Assembly: GCA_018065125.1 (NCBI GenBank)
Contig: JAGHTY010000207.1
Location: 1 to 35,057 of the forward strand
Length of the DNA stretch: 35,057 bases
Source: Candidatus Minthousia equi
GTDB taxonomy: Bacteria; Bacteroidota; Bacteroidia; Bacteroidales; Bacteroidaceae
Direction: 5' to 3'
In this document: piece by piece, positions 7,694 to 16,171 of the stretch
Layout: each line of letters starts with the position of its first letter
Position numbering within the stretch: the stretch's first letter is position 1
The notes under the pieces: model-generated
What the model was told of the DNA's origin: nothing
The model's database searches: none
The model's input: the letters and a program-made list of their open reading frames with translations, nothing else
Made by a program: the position numbers and the translations under genes

Positions 7694-9202
7694 TTACTGA
7701 CGTGAAGAACGGAATCCTTCCATGTTGGTATATCTGCGTTTCATGAAACGCTGGTAAATATTCTGAATCCAAATTCTGTGGGTTGCCAAACCGATAAGGC
7801 CCAGCACACACATGCCTGCATAGCCACCTGTAGTACCTAAGCATACAATTAGTATCTTTTCTATCATCAAAGGTACAAACATAGCCACAAGGCTAACTAC
7901 TTGCTGTACCCAGTTTCCTTGCTTGCCCGTGAGCTTGGCGTTCAGGGGCAATGTGCTGTTGTTATAAACTGCCATCTGGAAGATGCTAGGGTATATAACG
8001 CCTGCAGTAAACAACAGATATCCTAGGCTCATCATGAACTCGATTTTTCCGGTAAAGATGGGAATCAAGGTAATGAAGAATGGTACCAACAGCAATAGTA
8101 CATTAAAGTAGTATTTTGCACAAAGCAATGAGTAGATACTCTCGCGTCGGCTCATTAATCCGTCTATGTAATTGCCTTCATGACACATGATGGTAACCAA
8201 TGTCATCATACCTAATACTACAAAGCTGTACATGCAGATAAAGCTGGTCATGAAAGCGCCATCATACACAGATGTAAATGCCAATGCCAAACTGAATAGT
8301 ACCATGAATGCCACACCGATGAAGAATTGCTGTTTTACCGGCTTGTTGCGCATCCTCAACTTTATTTCCAGCTTTAGGTATTCACCCATAGCGCCATACT
8401 TGTTCAGGAACTTGATGTCGCTGGTATTCTTAACAACAACCTCTTCTACCTTGCCGATTTCCTTGTAGATCATGCCTGCTTGAAGCTTGCGTGTCAACAG
8501 GAAGAAGATTACGATGACGGCAATTTGTGGCAACCAAGACAAAGGATTCCAGAAGATGCATTGCTCTAACCAGTCGGTAAACAAATATCCTAGTGTGTTG
8601 GTTTCTGGAAGGATGGTAGCCAATACTATTGCTGCATGGCAAACCAATGGTAGCAGAATCCAGATCAGTTTCTTCAGAATAAGGGTTCGGCAGAATTGGT
8701 AGATATAACTGTTTGCCACTATCAGTAGCCAATAGCCAAACAACCAACCCAATACTCCTGCCATTCCATAGTATTTAAGGATGGCAACAAGAGCAAACGG
8801 TACCAAGAAAAACATCCAGAAAAGATTACCTAATGTCAATCCATTACGGAAGAGATACATGTTGGTAATGAAGTTTTTATGGATGGGTAGGGTTATGTAA
8901 GGCTTTATCTGCTGAGCAGGTGTTTCCTGGAACATGAACCTTGTCCAGAAATCAACTATCAGCAAGTAAAAGAACCCACTATCCAGAACGTGGAATGCCG
9001 CCATTGAACGCATGGTAGATTCAAATGCAAGAGGCAAGGTGGCACCCAGCAGCATTAGGATTCCTGCAAAATATACAATCATGAAATAACCCATGAACTT
9101 GGCAAACTTGTTCTTCTCGAACATGGGATGCCTTTTGTTCTTGAGCTTGTCATTCTGCCTTAGCAGTTTGTATAGCTGAAAGTTGGTTAGTTTCTGTTTC
9201 AT
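7694..9202 (-). CDS. ABC-type membrane protein, DUF5687-like
   Basis: A 502-residue inner-membrane protein with roughly 10-12 hydrophobic segments in two blocks (about 35-250 and 285-480). An amphipathic region around 255-285 carries a charged 'LKLEIKLRMRNKPVKQQF' stretch, typical of ABC-2-like exporters of the DUF5687 family. It lies between trxB (8 nt gap) and its likely ATPase (11 nt gap). The hydrophobic profile and the neighbouring ATPase make a transporter role probable. The family name is from recognition only and the substrate is unknown. Confidence 0.75.
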   Translation of the reverse strand: MKQKLTNFQLYKLLRQNDKLKNKRHPMFEKNKFAKFMGYFMIVYFAGILMLLGATLPLAFESTMRSMAAFHVLDSGFFYLLIVDFWTRFMFQETPAQQIKPYITLPIHKNFITNMYLFRNGLTLGNLFWMFFLVPFALVAILKYYGMAGVLGWLFGYWLLIVANSYIYQFCRTLILKKLIWILLPLVCHAAIVLATILPETNTLGYLFTDWLEQCIFWNPLSWLPQIAVIVIFFLLTRKLQAGMIYKEIGKVEEVVVKNTSDIKFLNKYGAMGEYLKLEIKLRMRNKPVKQQFFIGVAFMVLFSLALAFTSVYDGAFMTSFICMYSFVVLGMMTLVTIMCHEGNYIDGLMSRRESIYSLLCAKYYFNVLLLLVPFFITLIPIFTGKIEFMMSLGYLLFTAGVIYPSIFQMAVYNNSTLPLNAKLTGKQGNWVQQVVSLVAMFVPLMIEKILIVCLGTTGGYAGMCVLGLIGLATHRIWIQNIYQRFMKRRYTNMEGFRSSRQ

Positions 9203-9210
9203 AGTGAAGT

Positions 9211-10149
9211 TTAAAGTTGGTTCTCTGATAGATAACGCTCTGCTTCAATGGCAGCCTTACACCCAGAACCTGCAGCAACAATAGCCTGACGGTAATGTGG
9301 ATCTGCAACGTCTCCAGCAGCAAATACTCCAGGAACACATGTCTTAGGACTTGCACCTTCTGTAATGATATAGCCAATTTCGTCGGTCTTTACCCATGGC
9401 TTGAACAAGTCGGAGTTTGGCTTGTGGCCAATAGCCAGGAAGAATCCGTCTATAGGCAGGTCGTAATGTGTTTCGTCTGGTTGTCCCTTGCGCTTAACCA
9501 GATGTACTCCTTCAACGCCATTGTCACCATAGAGACCTTCTGTATTATGTTCGAACAAAACCTCAATCTTTGGATGATTCAGCACACGCTCCTGCATGAT
9601 CTTAGAAGCACGCAGGTAGTCTTTTCTAACAATCAGGTAAACCTTTGCTGCCAATCCTGCCAGATAGGTCGCTTCTTCGCAGGCAGTATCTCCACCACCT
9701 ACAACTGCAACCACTTTCTTGCGATAGAAGAATCCGTCGCATGTAGCGCAGGCACTAACTCCTTGGCCATTGTATTTCTTTTCATCTTCCAAACCTAGAT
9801 ATTTGGCAGATGCACCTGTACAGATGATTATGGTTTCTGCTTCAACCTCATCACCATTGTCGAACCATACCTTGTATGGACGTTCCGACAAGTCGCACTT
9901 GGTGGCAATGGCAGCACGGATATCTACACCAAAGCGTTCTGCCTGCTGACGGATGTCATCCATCATGTCGGTACCACTAACGCCTTCTGGATAACCTGGA
10001 AAGTTTTCAACTTCTGTAGTGATGGTTAACTGACCTCCTGGCTGAATACCTTCGTAAAGAACAGGGTTTAGGTTAGCACGACCTGTATAGATGGCTGCAG
10101 TATAACCTGCAGGACCAGATCCTATGATTAAGCAACGAACTTTTTCCAT
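9211..10149 (-). CDS. trxB: Thioredoxin-disulfide reductase
   Basis: FAD enzyme that reduces thioredoxin with NADPH in the cytosol. From MEKVRC the protein has 312 residues, the standard low-molecular-weight TrxB size. It shows the FAD motif GSGPAG at 10-15, redox-active CATC at 134-137, NADPH motif GGGDTACEEA at 151-160 and a C-terminal GVFAAGDV. The ORF-track start at 10176 adds nine residues overlapping the end of the lolA-like gene; the ATG at 10149 fits the family. It lies 13 nt after the lolA-like gene. Confidence 0.95.
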   Translation of the reverse strand: MEKVRCLIIGSGPAGYTAAIYTGRANLNPVLYEGIQPGGQLTITTEVENFPGYPEGVSGTDMMDDIRQQAERFGVDIRAAIATKCDLSERPYKVWFDNGDEVEAETIIICTGASAKYLGLEDEKKYNGQGVSACATCDGFFYRKKVVAVVGGGDTACEEATYLAGLAAKVYLIVRKDYLRASKIMQERVLNHPKIEVLFEHNTEGLYGDNGVEGVHLVKRKGQPDETHYDLPIDGFFLAIGHKPNSDLFKPWVKTDEIGYIITEGASPKTCVPGVFAAGDVADPHYRQAIVAAGSGCKAAIEAERYLSENQL

Positions 10150-10162
10150 GTTGTTTTGTATT

Positions 10163-10783
10163 TTATCGTAAATCAATTATTTCTGCTTTTGGCGCATAAC
10201 TTTTCTTGAATGCAAAGGTTGAATCTGCAAGTTTTTTCTTCTTAAAGCTATTTATATTGATGACAGAATGAATATTTCCTTCTATCATCTTGATTTGCAG
10301 CGGTTGGTAGGTTGCTTGATCTACCAGTAGAGTTATCTGAACCTGAGCAGATTTTCCGGTAGAATTAAGGATTATCTCATATACCTTTTGCTTGCCAACC
10401 TTTGTTGTTGGTCCCATCTTGTAGGCAAATCCTTTCTTGTACATGTATAGAAAGGCATAAGGATTGATGTTTTGCAATTCTTGTTTGGTTGGAACGCTCA
10501 CATTCACTTCTTCATTTGCCTTGATATAGGTCCATTGGGTTTTTCCGTCGAACCAAGTGGTAATGCCACCGCCATCCATCCTGAATTTCTGTCCTTTCAA
10601 CTGAATGGTGCCCGAGGCGTTTCCTTGATTGCTCAGGAGGGTATAGCCGGCCTCTATGCCATTTGATTTTGCAATAGAAGAAGAAACTTTGTCAAGTACT
10701 TCACCTGCCTTGGGGTCATTCTTGGCACTAATTGGCAGAATGAAAGCCAGTAGTGACAAAGTTAACAATACAAATCTTTTCAT
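10163..10783 (-). CDS. LolA-like outer-membrane lipoprotein carrier
   Basis: Periplasmic carrier predicted to ferry lipoproteins from the inner to the outer membrane. The 206-residue protein has a signal peptide (MKRFVLLTLSLLAFILPISA) and a LolA/LolB-type beta half-barrel pattern: 'GTIQLKGQKFRMDG', 'WFDGKTQWTYI', and a late 'QPLQIKMIEG' strand. Position directly after ftsK (17 nt gap) matches the ftsK-lolA order known in many bacteria, which strengthens the call. LolA-family sequences are weakly conserved, so the symbol is withheld. Confidence 0.85.
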   Translation of the reverse strand: MKRFVLLTLSLLAFILPISAKNDPKAGEVLDKVSSSIAKSNGIEAGYTLLSNQGNASGTIQLKGQKFRMDGGGITTWFDGKTQWTYIKANEEVNVSVPTKQELQNINPYAFLYMYKKGFAYKMGPTTKVGKQKVYEIILNSTGKSAQVQITLLVDQATYQPLQIKMIEGNIHSVININSFKKKKLADSTFAFKKSYAPKAEIIDLR

Positions 10784-10800
10784 CTTTTCACCTTATTATA

Positions 10801-13362
10801 TTAAAGAAGTCCTAATGACTCCAATTTCATTTCCAAATCCTGCTCGGTAGGGCAGAGCACGTCTCTTGCCTTACTGCCGTTAGCAGCACCTACAATACCA
10901 GCTCGCTCCAACTGATCCATCAATCGGCCAGCTCGGTTGTAACCAATGGCAAACTTACGCTGAATCAATGAGGTTGAACCTTGTTGATATGTTACTACCA
11001 ATGTAGCTGCTTCACGGAACATTGGGTCGAGTTCCTTCATGTTAACTTCACCAGGAGTCATTGCATCCTCATCACCCTCTTCATGAACAGGGTGTAGTTC
11101 AAATGCGCTGATGTAACCCTGCTGGCTGGCAATGTGGGTGTTGATAGCCTCTACCTCTGGGGTGTCTACGAATGCACACTGAACACGAACTGGTTCTGTT
11201 CCACCTAGATAAAGCATGTCACCACGACCTACCAACTGGTGTGCGCCACCTCTATCCAGAATTACACGACTATCCATCATGCTGGATACACGGAATGCTA
11301 CACGAGCAGGGAAGTTGGTCTTGATGTTACCTGTTACGATGCTGGCTGTAGGTCGCTGGGTAGCAATGATACAGTGAATACCAATGGCACGTGCCAACTG
11401 AGCCAAGCGGCAGATAGGAACTTCTACTTCTTTGCCTGCGGTCATCATCAAGTCGCCATATTCATCGATAATGGTAACGATGTATGGCAGGTAGTGATGG
11501 TAAACAGGATAGTCGCGCTTATGAGTCATTGGCACTTCCTTCTCTGGGTTCAGTTTGCGGTTGATAAACTTCTCGTTGTACTCCTTGATGTTACGCACGC
11601 CTGCACGTTTCAGCAAATCGTAACGGTCGTCCATTTCCTGACAAAGAGATTTCAGGGTTGCCACAACCTTATCTACATCGGTAATGATGGCCTCTTCGTT
11701 ATCAGGCAGCTTTGCCAGATAATGCTTCTCGATAGGAGCATAGATACCAAATTCTACTTTCTTTGGGTCGATAATTACGAATTTCAGTTCGGCAGGATGT
11801 TTCTTATAAAGCAAAGAAGTAACTACTGCGTTCAAACCTACAGACTTACCTTGTCCGGTAGCACCAGCTACCAACATATGAGGTGCTTTTGCCAAATCCA
11901 CCATGAATACATCATTGGTGATGGTTTTACCAAAGGCGATAGGCAGTTCAAACTTGCTTTCCTGGAACTTACGGCTGTTGATGATATCACGCATTGGAAC
12001 AATCTGCGCATTCTTGTTAGGAACCTCAATACCGATGGTTCCCTTTCCTGGGATTGGAGCAATGATACGGATACCTAATGCAGCCAAGCTTAGTGCAATG
12101 TCATCTTCCAGATTCTTGATCTTAGAGATGCGGACACCTTCGGCAGGAGTGATTTCATACAATGTAATGGTAGGACCAACGGTTGCCTGAATGCTGTCGA
12201 TTTCTACACCAAAGCTGTGTAATACGCGGATAATCTTGTTCTTGTTGGCATTCTGCTCTTCCTGGTCGATATCAATTTTCTGGAAGCCAAAGTCCTTCAG
12301 CAAGTTAACGGTAGGGAACTTGTAATTCTCCAGATCCAGACGTGGGTCGTAAGGTTTCTGGTTAATCTTTTCTGCAACTTCAATCTCTGCAGCTGCCTCA
12401 ATGCCAAAGTTAGGATCGGTAGGCAAAGGCTTAACGGCAGTTTTTGTGGCAGCAGGCTGGTCGTTCACAATCACGCCTTCTTCCTCTACCTCTGGCTCAT
12501 CCACAACTGGTGGCTGCTGGATAACAACAGCAGGATCTTCAGGTTCTGGAGTGTATGCAGTTTTTTGTTCCGTGCCTACGGAATTTTTGTTTTCTGCCGA
12601 GGTAGCAATATTTTCCTCGCCTTCTACGTTATTTTCACCCTCGTCTTCATCATCTGTGTCATTACCCTCTGCAACCTTTGTCGTGAAGGAGATGTGGTGA
12701 ATGTATCTTTCAGGATGCAATGCCTTGCGGATGATGTTAATGGTTTCCTTGCTCACAAAGATAAGGAAGGCCAATGCTATGGTAAACAAGGCAATGAGCA
12801 ATCCCGGCACACCTATGTGGTTGATGGTCCATGTAGAGATGAATGCTCCATGGTCTCCACCAGGACGTAGGAAACTGGTGTCGAAAAGATTGGTTGCAAT
12901 GAATCCCAGCAGAACAGAGAACCAGAACATCAGGATAAACAATGAGAAGAACCATTTCCAAAGGCAGATGTCGTAGGCACGTACCAGCTTCAAACCCCAT
13001 ACAAACAGGAACACAGGGATGAAGTAGGCCGCAAATCCAAAGCAACGGTTCATCAGGAAGAATGCCATCTTGGCACCCAGAGAACCTCCATGGTTCGAGA
13101 TTTCCCCATGCTCGTTTGCCATTGCTTCGTCACTCATGCTTTCTACCGCACTCTGGTCCTCGGCACCTGTGAAGATGAATGAGGTAAAGGTAAACAACAT
13201 GTAGATTGCAACCATCATACAGATTAATCCAAGGATAACCTGCATGGAATCGGCCTTCATGATGGTAATGAATTTTCCAGGAGCACCCAATGCGCTCTTG
13301 GTGAATTTATCTAGTTTATCTGTTTCTTCTACTTTAGTATTTTTTTTCTTAGCTTTTGCCAT
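10801..13362 (-). CDS. ftsK: DNA translocase FtsK
   Basis: Septum-anchored ATPase that pumps DNA and activates XerCD at dif. From MAKAKKK the product has 853 residues. N-terminal membrane helices span about 30-215. An acidic, proline-rich linker runs about 230-330. The motor follows with Walker A GATGQGKSVG near 500 and Walker B VTIIDEYGDLM. A C-terminal gamma winged helix reads STSLIQRKFAIGYNRAGRLM. The ORF-track start (13407) overlaps the promoter region; the ATG at 13362 fits. First gene of the long minus-strand run. Its gamma helix is almost repeated in the accessory AAA+ protein at 25.9-29 kb. Confidence 0.96.
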   Translation of the reverse strand: MAKAKKKNTKVEETDKLDKFTKSALGAPGKFITIMKADSMQVILGLICMMVAIYMLFTFTSFIFTGAEDQSAVESMSDEAMANEHGEISNHGGSLGAKMAFFLMNRCFGFAAYFIPVFLFVWGLKLVRAYDICLWKWFFSLFILMFWFSVLLGFIATNLFDTSFLRPGGDHGAFISTWTINHIGVPGLLIALFTIALAFLIFVSKETINIIRKALHPERYIHHISFTTKVAEGNDTDDEDEGENNVEGEENIATSAENKNSVGTEQKTAYTPEPEDPAVVIQQPPVVDEPEVEEEGVIVNDQPAATKTAVKPLPTDPNFGIEAAAEIEVAEKINQKPYDPRLDLENYKFPTVNLLKDFGFQKIDIDQEEQNANKNKIIRVLHSFGVEIDSIQATVGPTITLYEITPAEGVRISKIKNLEDDIALSLAALGIRIIAPIPGKGTIGIEVPNKNAQIVPMRDIINSRKFQESKFELPIAFGKTITNDVFMVDLAKAPHMLVAGATGQGKSVGLNAVVTSLLYKKHPAELKFVIIDPKKVEFGIYAPIEKHYLAKLPDNEEAIITDVDKVVATLKSLCQEMDDRYDLLKRAGVRNIKEYNEKFINRKLNPEKEVPMTHKRDYPVYHHYLPYIVTIIDEYGDLMMTAGKEVEVPICRLAQLARAIGIHCIIATQRPTASIVTGNIKTNFPARVAFRVSSMMDSRVILDRGGAHQLVGRGDMLYLGGTEPVRVQCAFVDTPEVEAINTHIASQQGYISAFELHPVHEEGDEDAMTPGEVNMKELDPMFREAATLVVTYQQGSTSLIQRKFAIGYNRAGRLMDQLERAGIVGAANGSKARDVLCPTEQDLEMKLESLGLL

Positions 13363-13396
13363 GATGATAGAGTTGTCTATTTTAAATAATGTGGCA

Positions 13397-13404
13397 CAAA
13401 GATA
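13397..13404 (-). promoter_or_regulatory. Probable -7 box of ftsK
   Basis: Minus-strand TATCTTTG (plus 13397-13404) matches TAnnTTTG about 35 nt before the ftsK ATG. No clear -33 TTTG was found at the right distance. Confidence 0.45.
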
Positions 13405-13478
13405 CAAAAAATACTTGTGACTTTCTCGACGAATTATAAAAAATAAATTTAAAACGTGTTTAAATAAATTTGTTTTAT

Positions 13479-13486
13479 TACCTTTG
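13479..13486 (+). promoter_or_regulatory. Probable -7 box of the DUF5063 operon
   Basis: TACCTTTG matches TAnnTTTG 26 nt before the ATG at 13512, divergent from the ftsK promoter. The -33 element is weak (TGTT near 13457-13460). A start site near 13493 excludes the ORF-track ATG at 13470. Confidence 0.5.
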
Positions 13487-13511
13487 CAGTCAAATCTGCA
13501 TTTGGAATACT

Positions 13512-14057
13512 ATGGAAAAAGAGCAAAAGTCTGTCTTGATGGATCGCAACGTAGTCGAGTTTGTTACCGTTGCTGCTGAGTTTTGCGCCTTTCTTGAAAA
13601 AGTTGAGGCCCGCTCTAGAAAAGACTTTGTTCAGGTAGCTCTGAAAATCCTTCCCTTATTGTACATAAAGGCATCTATGCTTCAACCTCTGGAAATGGAA
13701 GAGGAAGATATGCTCGAGACAATTGTAAACGAGGACGACTACGAGGTACTACGCATTTCCATTGCCAGCATCATGGGTGAACAGGATGACTACCTCGACG
13801 TGTTCGTAGAGGATATGAAATATAGCGACAAACCTGTACTGAAGACTATTTCCGAGGATCTGGCAGATATCTATCAGGATATCCGAAACTTTGTGGGTGT
13901 TTTTAAGATGGGATTGGAGTCAACCATGCACGACTCACTGGCTCAGGTTCAGCAGAATTTTGAAAACTATTGGGGACAAACCCTTGTAAACACTATGCGA
14001 GCATTGCACGATGTGCTTTACAATCAGCACATTGATGAAGACGAAGAAACACTATGA
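13512..14057 (+). CDS. DUF5063 family protein
   Basis: A 181-residue acidic, all-helical soluble protein without signal peptide or obvious catalytic motif. It starts MEKEQKSVLMDRNVVEF and resembles the Bacteroidetes family DUF5063, which is regularly found before a 3'-5' exonuclease. Its stop overlaps the exonuclease start as ATGA, so the two are translationally coupled and probably act together. The start at 13512 was chosen because 13470 lies inside the promoter. Function unknown; a role as partner of the exonuclease is inference. Confidence 0.7.
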   Translation: MEKEQKSVLMDRNVVEFVTVAAEFCAFLEKVEARSRKDFVQVALKILPLLYIKASMLQPLEMEEEDMLETIVNEDDYEVLRISIASIMGEQDDYLDVFVEDMKYSDKPVLKTISEDLADIYQDIRNFVGVFKMGLESTMHDSLAQVQQNFENYWGQTLVNTMRALHDVLYNQHIDEDEETL

Positions 14058-14695
14058 AAAAACTCAAGGTTAAGACAAGCAAGGACTACATAAATACGCT
14101 ACCCGTTGTAAATTTCGAGGGCAGAATCATAACCATTCTCTCCGAAGGGGAGGTAGAAAAGGCTGTGAATTACCTGCTTTCTTTCCCAATCTTGGGATTG
14201 GATACCGAAACACGTCCTTCTTTCAAGAAAGGCAAGCAGAACAAGGTAGCCTTGCTGCAGGTATCGAATGAAGATACATGTTTTCTTTTCCGTCTTAACA
14301 ACTATGGATTGACACCACCCTTGATTCGTTTGCTGGAATCTCCGGTAATAAAGGTGGGACTTTCTTTACACGACGACTTTGCATGGTTGCACAAACGTGG
14401 TGATTTTGTTCCTACGAACTATGTGGAGTTGCAGGAACTTGTTCGTGAGTTTGGTATACAGGATTTAAGTCTGCAGAAAATCTATGCAAACCTTTTTGAT
14501 ATGCGTATCTCAAAGGCACAGCGCCTTACCAATTGGGAGGCCGAAATCCTTACCGACAAGCAGAAGAAATACGCAGCATTCGATGCTGTAGCGTGCGTTC
14601 AGATTTACAATGAACTGATGCGTCTGAAAGAAACAAAAGATTACATTTTAGAGGAAATTCATGAAGAAAATATATCTGAAACGGGGGAAGGATGA
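14054..14695 (+). CDS. 3'-5' exonuclease, RNase D-like DEDDy family
   Basis: Predicted to remove nucleotides from RNA or DNA 3' ends with two metal ions. The 213-residue protein is a stand-alone DEDD domain: ExoI D50-T-E52 in GLDTETR, ExoII in SLHDDF around 107-108, ExoIII Y173-A-A-F-D177. The Tyr makes it DEDDy. It lacks the HRDC domains of full RNase D. It overlaps DUF5063 by 4 nt and the methyltransferase gene by 35 nt, so the three are one operon. RNA processing fits with the rRNA methyltransferase neighbour, though DNA cannot be excluded. Confidence 0.88.
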   Translation: MKKLKVKTSKDYINTLPVVNFEGRIITILSEGEVEKAVNYLLSFPILGLDTETRPSFKKGKQNKVALLQVSNEDTCFLFRLNNYGLTPPLIRLLESPVIKVGLSLHDDFAWLHKRGDFVPTNYVELQELVREFGIQDLSLQKIYANLFDMRISKAQRLTNWEAEILTDKQKKYAAFDAVACVQIYNELMRLKETKDYILEEIHEENISETGEG

Positions 14696-15839
14696 ATCGC
14701 TGAAACGCTTTCACCCTTGGGTGTTCTCTGGCGCAATTGCCAAGGCAGATGCCAAGATTGAGGAAGGCGAATTGATTGAAATCATCAACTCGGATAATGA
14801 GTTTATTGCTATTGGTCATGCTCAGATTGGCAGTATTGCCGTAAGAGTGCTGACTTTCAAGCGTGAACCTATCAATGTGGCATTCTGGGAACATCGTCTG
14901 GCAGTAGCTTACGACTTGCGCAGAAGCATTGGCTTGGCAGAAAGCGAAAATACGAATGCCTATCGTTTGGTACATGGTGAAGGCGATAATCTTCCTGGTT
15001 TGATTATAGATGTTTATGATCGTACGGCAGTAATGCAGGCACACTCGGTTGGTATGCATGTTTGTCGTATGGAAATAGCACAGGCCTTGCAGAAAGTAAT
15101 GGCAGGCGTGATTGACAATATTTACTACAAGAGTGAAACCACTCTTCCTTACAAGGCTGAGTTGGGTCAGGAGGATGGCTACATTGTTGGTGGAGGTGAG
15201 GAGTGTGTTGCTCGTGAAAACGGTTTGCTCTTCCATGTTGACTGGCTACAGGGTCAGAAGACAGGATTCTTTGTTGACCAGCGTGATAACCGCTCGCTTT
15301 TGGAGAAGTTTTCAAAAGGTCGTTCGGTATTGAACATGTTCTGCTATACGGGTGGTTTCTCTTTCTATGCCATGCGTGGAGGTGCAAAGTTGGTACATTC
15401 TGTGGATAGTTCTCAGCGTGCTATCGACCTTACCAATGAAAATGTGCAGCTGAACTTCCCTGGTGATCCTCGTCATGAGGCTTATGCCGAAGATGCTTTC
15501 AAGTATCTGGATAGAATGGGTGACCAGTACGACTTGATTATCCTTGATCCGCCAGCCTTTGCAAAACATCGTGATGCATTGCGCAATGCGCTTCGAGGTT
15601 ATACTCGTATCAATGCCAAGGCATTCGAGAAGATTAAACCTGGTGGTATACTGTTTACTTTCAGTTGCTCTCAGGCGGTTAATAAGGATCAGTTCCGTTT
15701 GGCAGTATTTACAGCAGCAGCTCAGAGTGGCAGAAACGTGAAGATTTTGCACCAGCTGCATCAACCTGCAGATCATCCTATCAACATCTACCATCCAGAG
15801 GGAGAGTACCTGAAGGGTTTGGTATTGTATGTTGAATAG
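14661..15839 (+). CDS. Class I SAM-dependent rRNA methyltransferase, RlmI-like
   Basis: Predicted to methylate a cytosine at C5 in 23S rRNA. The 392-residue protein has an N-terminal PUA domain (KRFHPWVFSGAI, about 1-75) and a Rossmann methyltransferase domain: FVDQRDNR, then VLNMFCYTGGFS as SAM motif I, LDPPAFAK as the catalytic motif IV, and TFSCSQAV with the cysteine expected in motif VI of m5C enzymes. Length matches E. coli RlmI (396). Its first 35 nt lie within the exonuclease gene; an alternative downstream start would remove the PUA N-terminus, so 14661 stands. Confidence 0.9.
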   Translation: MKKIYLKRGKDESLKRFHPWVFSGAIAKADAKIEEGELIEIINSDNEFIAIGHAQIGSIAVRVLTFKREPINVAFWEHRLAVAYDLRRSIGLAESENTNAYRLVHGEGDNLPGLIIDVYDRTAVMQAHSVGMHVCRMEIAQALQKVMAGVIDNIYYKSETTLPYKAELGQEDGYIVGGGEECVARENGLLFHVDWLQGQKTGFFVDQRDNRSLLEKFSKGRSVLNMFCYTGGFSFYAMRGGAKLVHSVDSSQRAIDLTNENVQLNFPGDPRHEAYAEDAFKYLDRMGDQYDLIILDPPAFAKHRDALRNALRGYTRINAKAFEKIKPGGILFTFSCSQAVNKDQFRLAVFTAAAQSGRNVKILHQLHQPADHPINIYHPEGEYLKGLVLYVE

Positions 15840-15961
15840 TTTGCAAGTTGGAATAGCTAGTTTTATGTAAACAAATCCTAATTCTAGACCAATAACTCTT
15901 AAATAGTGTAAAATTGTGCGCGTTAACACGGCAAATATTATGCTGTATAACATAAAAGCAC

Positions 15962-15969
15962 TACTTTTG
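15962..15969 (+). promoter_or_regulatory. -7 box of a possible small RNA
   Basis: TACTTTTG matches TAnnTTTG. The upstream element is poor (TTATG at 15938-15942). The only thing downstream before the next terminator is about 70 nt of non-coding sequence. Confidence 0.45.
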
Positions 15970-15975
15970 CATTGT

Positions 15976-16045
15976 GTTTTTCATGGTATTAGATTTATAA
16001 GGTTTTTAAAGATTGGTTGTCGTGATGACAACCTTCTTTTTTTTT
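15976..16045 (+). ncRNA. Candidate small RNA or terminated leader, about 70 nt
   Basis: Bounded by the TACTTTTG box and a rho-independent terminator, it would begin near 15976 and end in the T-run at about 16045. It has no ORF. The segment CATGGTATTAGATTTATAAG followed by the terminator hairpin looks to me like a conserved Bacteroidales non-coding element, but that impression cannot be verified here. Ends are estimates. Confidence 0.4.
16015..16045 (+). terminator. Rho-independent terminator before the MFS promoter
   Basis: A 7-bp perfect stem GGTTGTC/GACAACC with loop GTGAT is followed by TTC and a run of nine or more T's. Confidence 0.9.
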
Positions 16046-16058
16046 ATACACTTTGTAA

Positions 16059-16089
16059 TTTGTAAGAAGAAAAAAATCTGCTAACTTTG
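16059..16089 (+). promoter_or_regulatory. Promoter of the MFS-rsmE operon
   Basis: TTTG at 16059-16062, 19 nt, then TAACTTTG at 16082-16089: close to the Bacteroidetes consensus. Transcription should start near 16096. Confidence 0.75.
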
Positions 16090-16171
16090 CACCAATTATT
16101 AATAAGGTTAAGTTTATAGATTTTCGTCTTTGTTTTCTTACTGATAGAAGACGATGTTGAGCATAAGGTTT

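Larger units (their letters stand above)
15840..16171. other. Gene-free stretch with two promoters and one terminator
   Basis: No convincing protein gene. The first 120 nt are AT-rich without clear structure. Then come a TACTTTTG promoter box (15962), a hairpin terminator ending near 16045, and a second complete promoter (16059-16089) for the MFS gene. The arrangement suggests an independent short RNA before the operon. Confidence 0.6.

Noticed and set aside
11239-12078. 279-residue plus-strand ORF opposite ftsK
   Set aside because: Antisense to the FtsK motor domain, whose motifs are clear; the product has no recognisable features.
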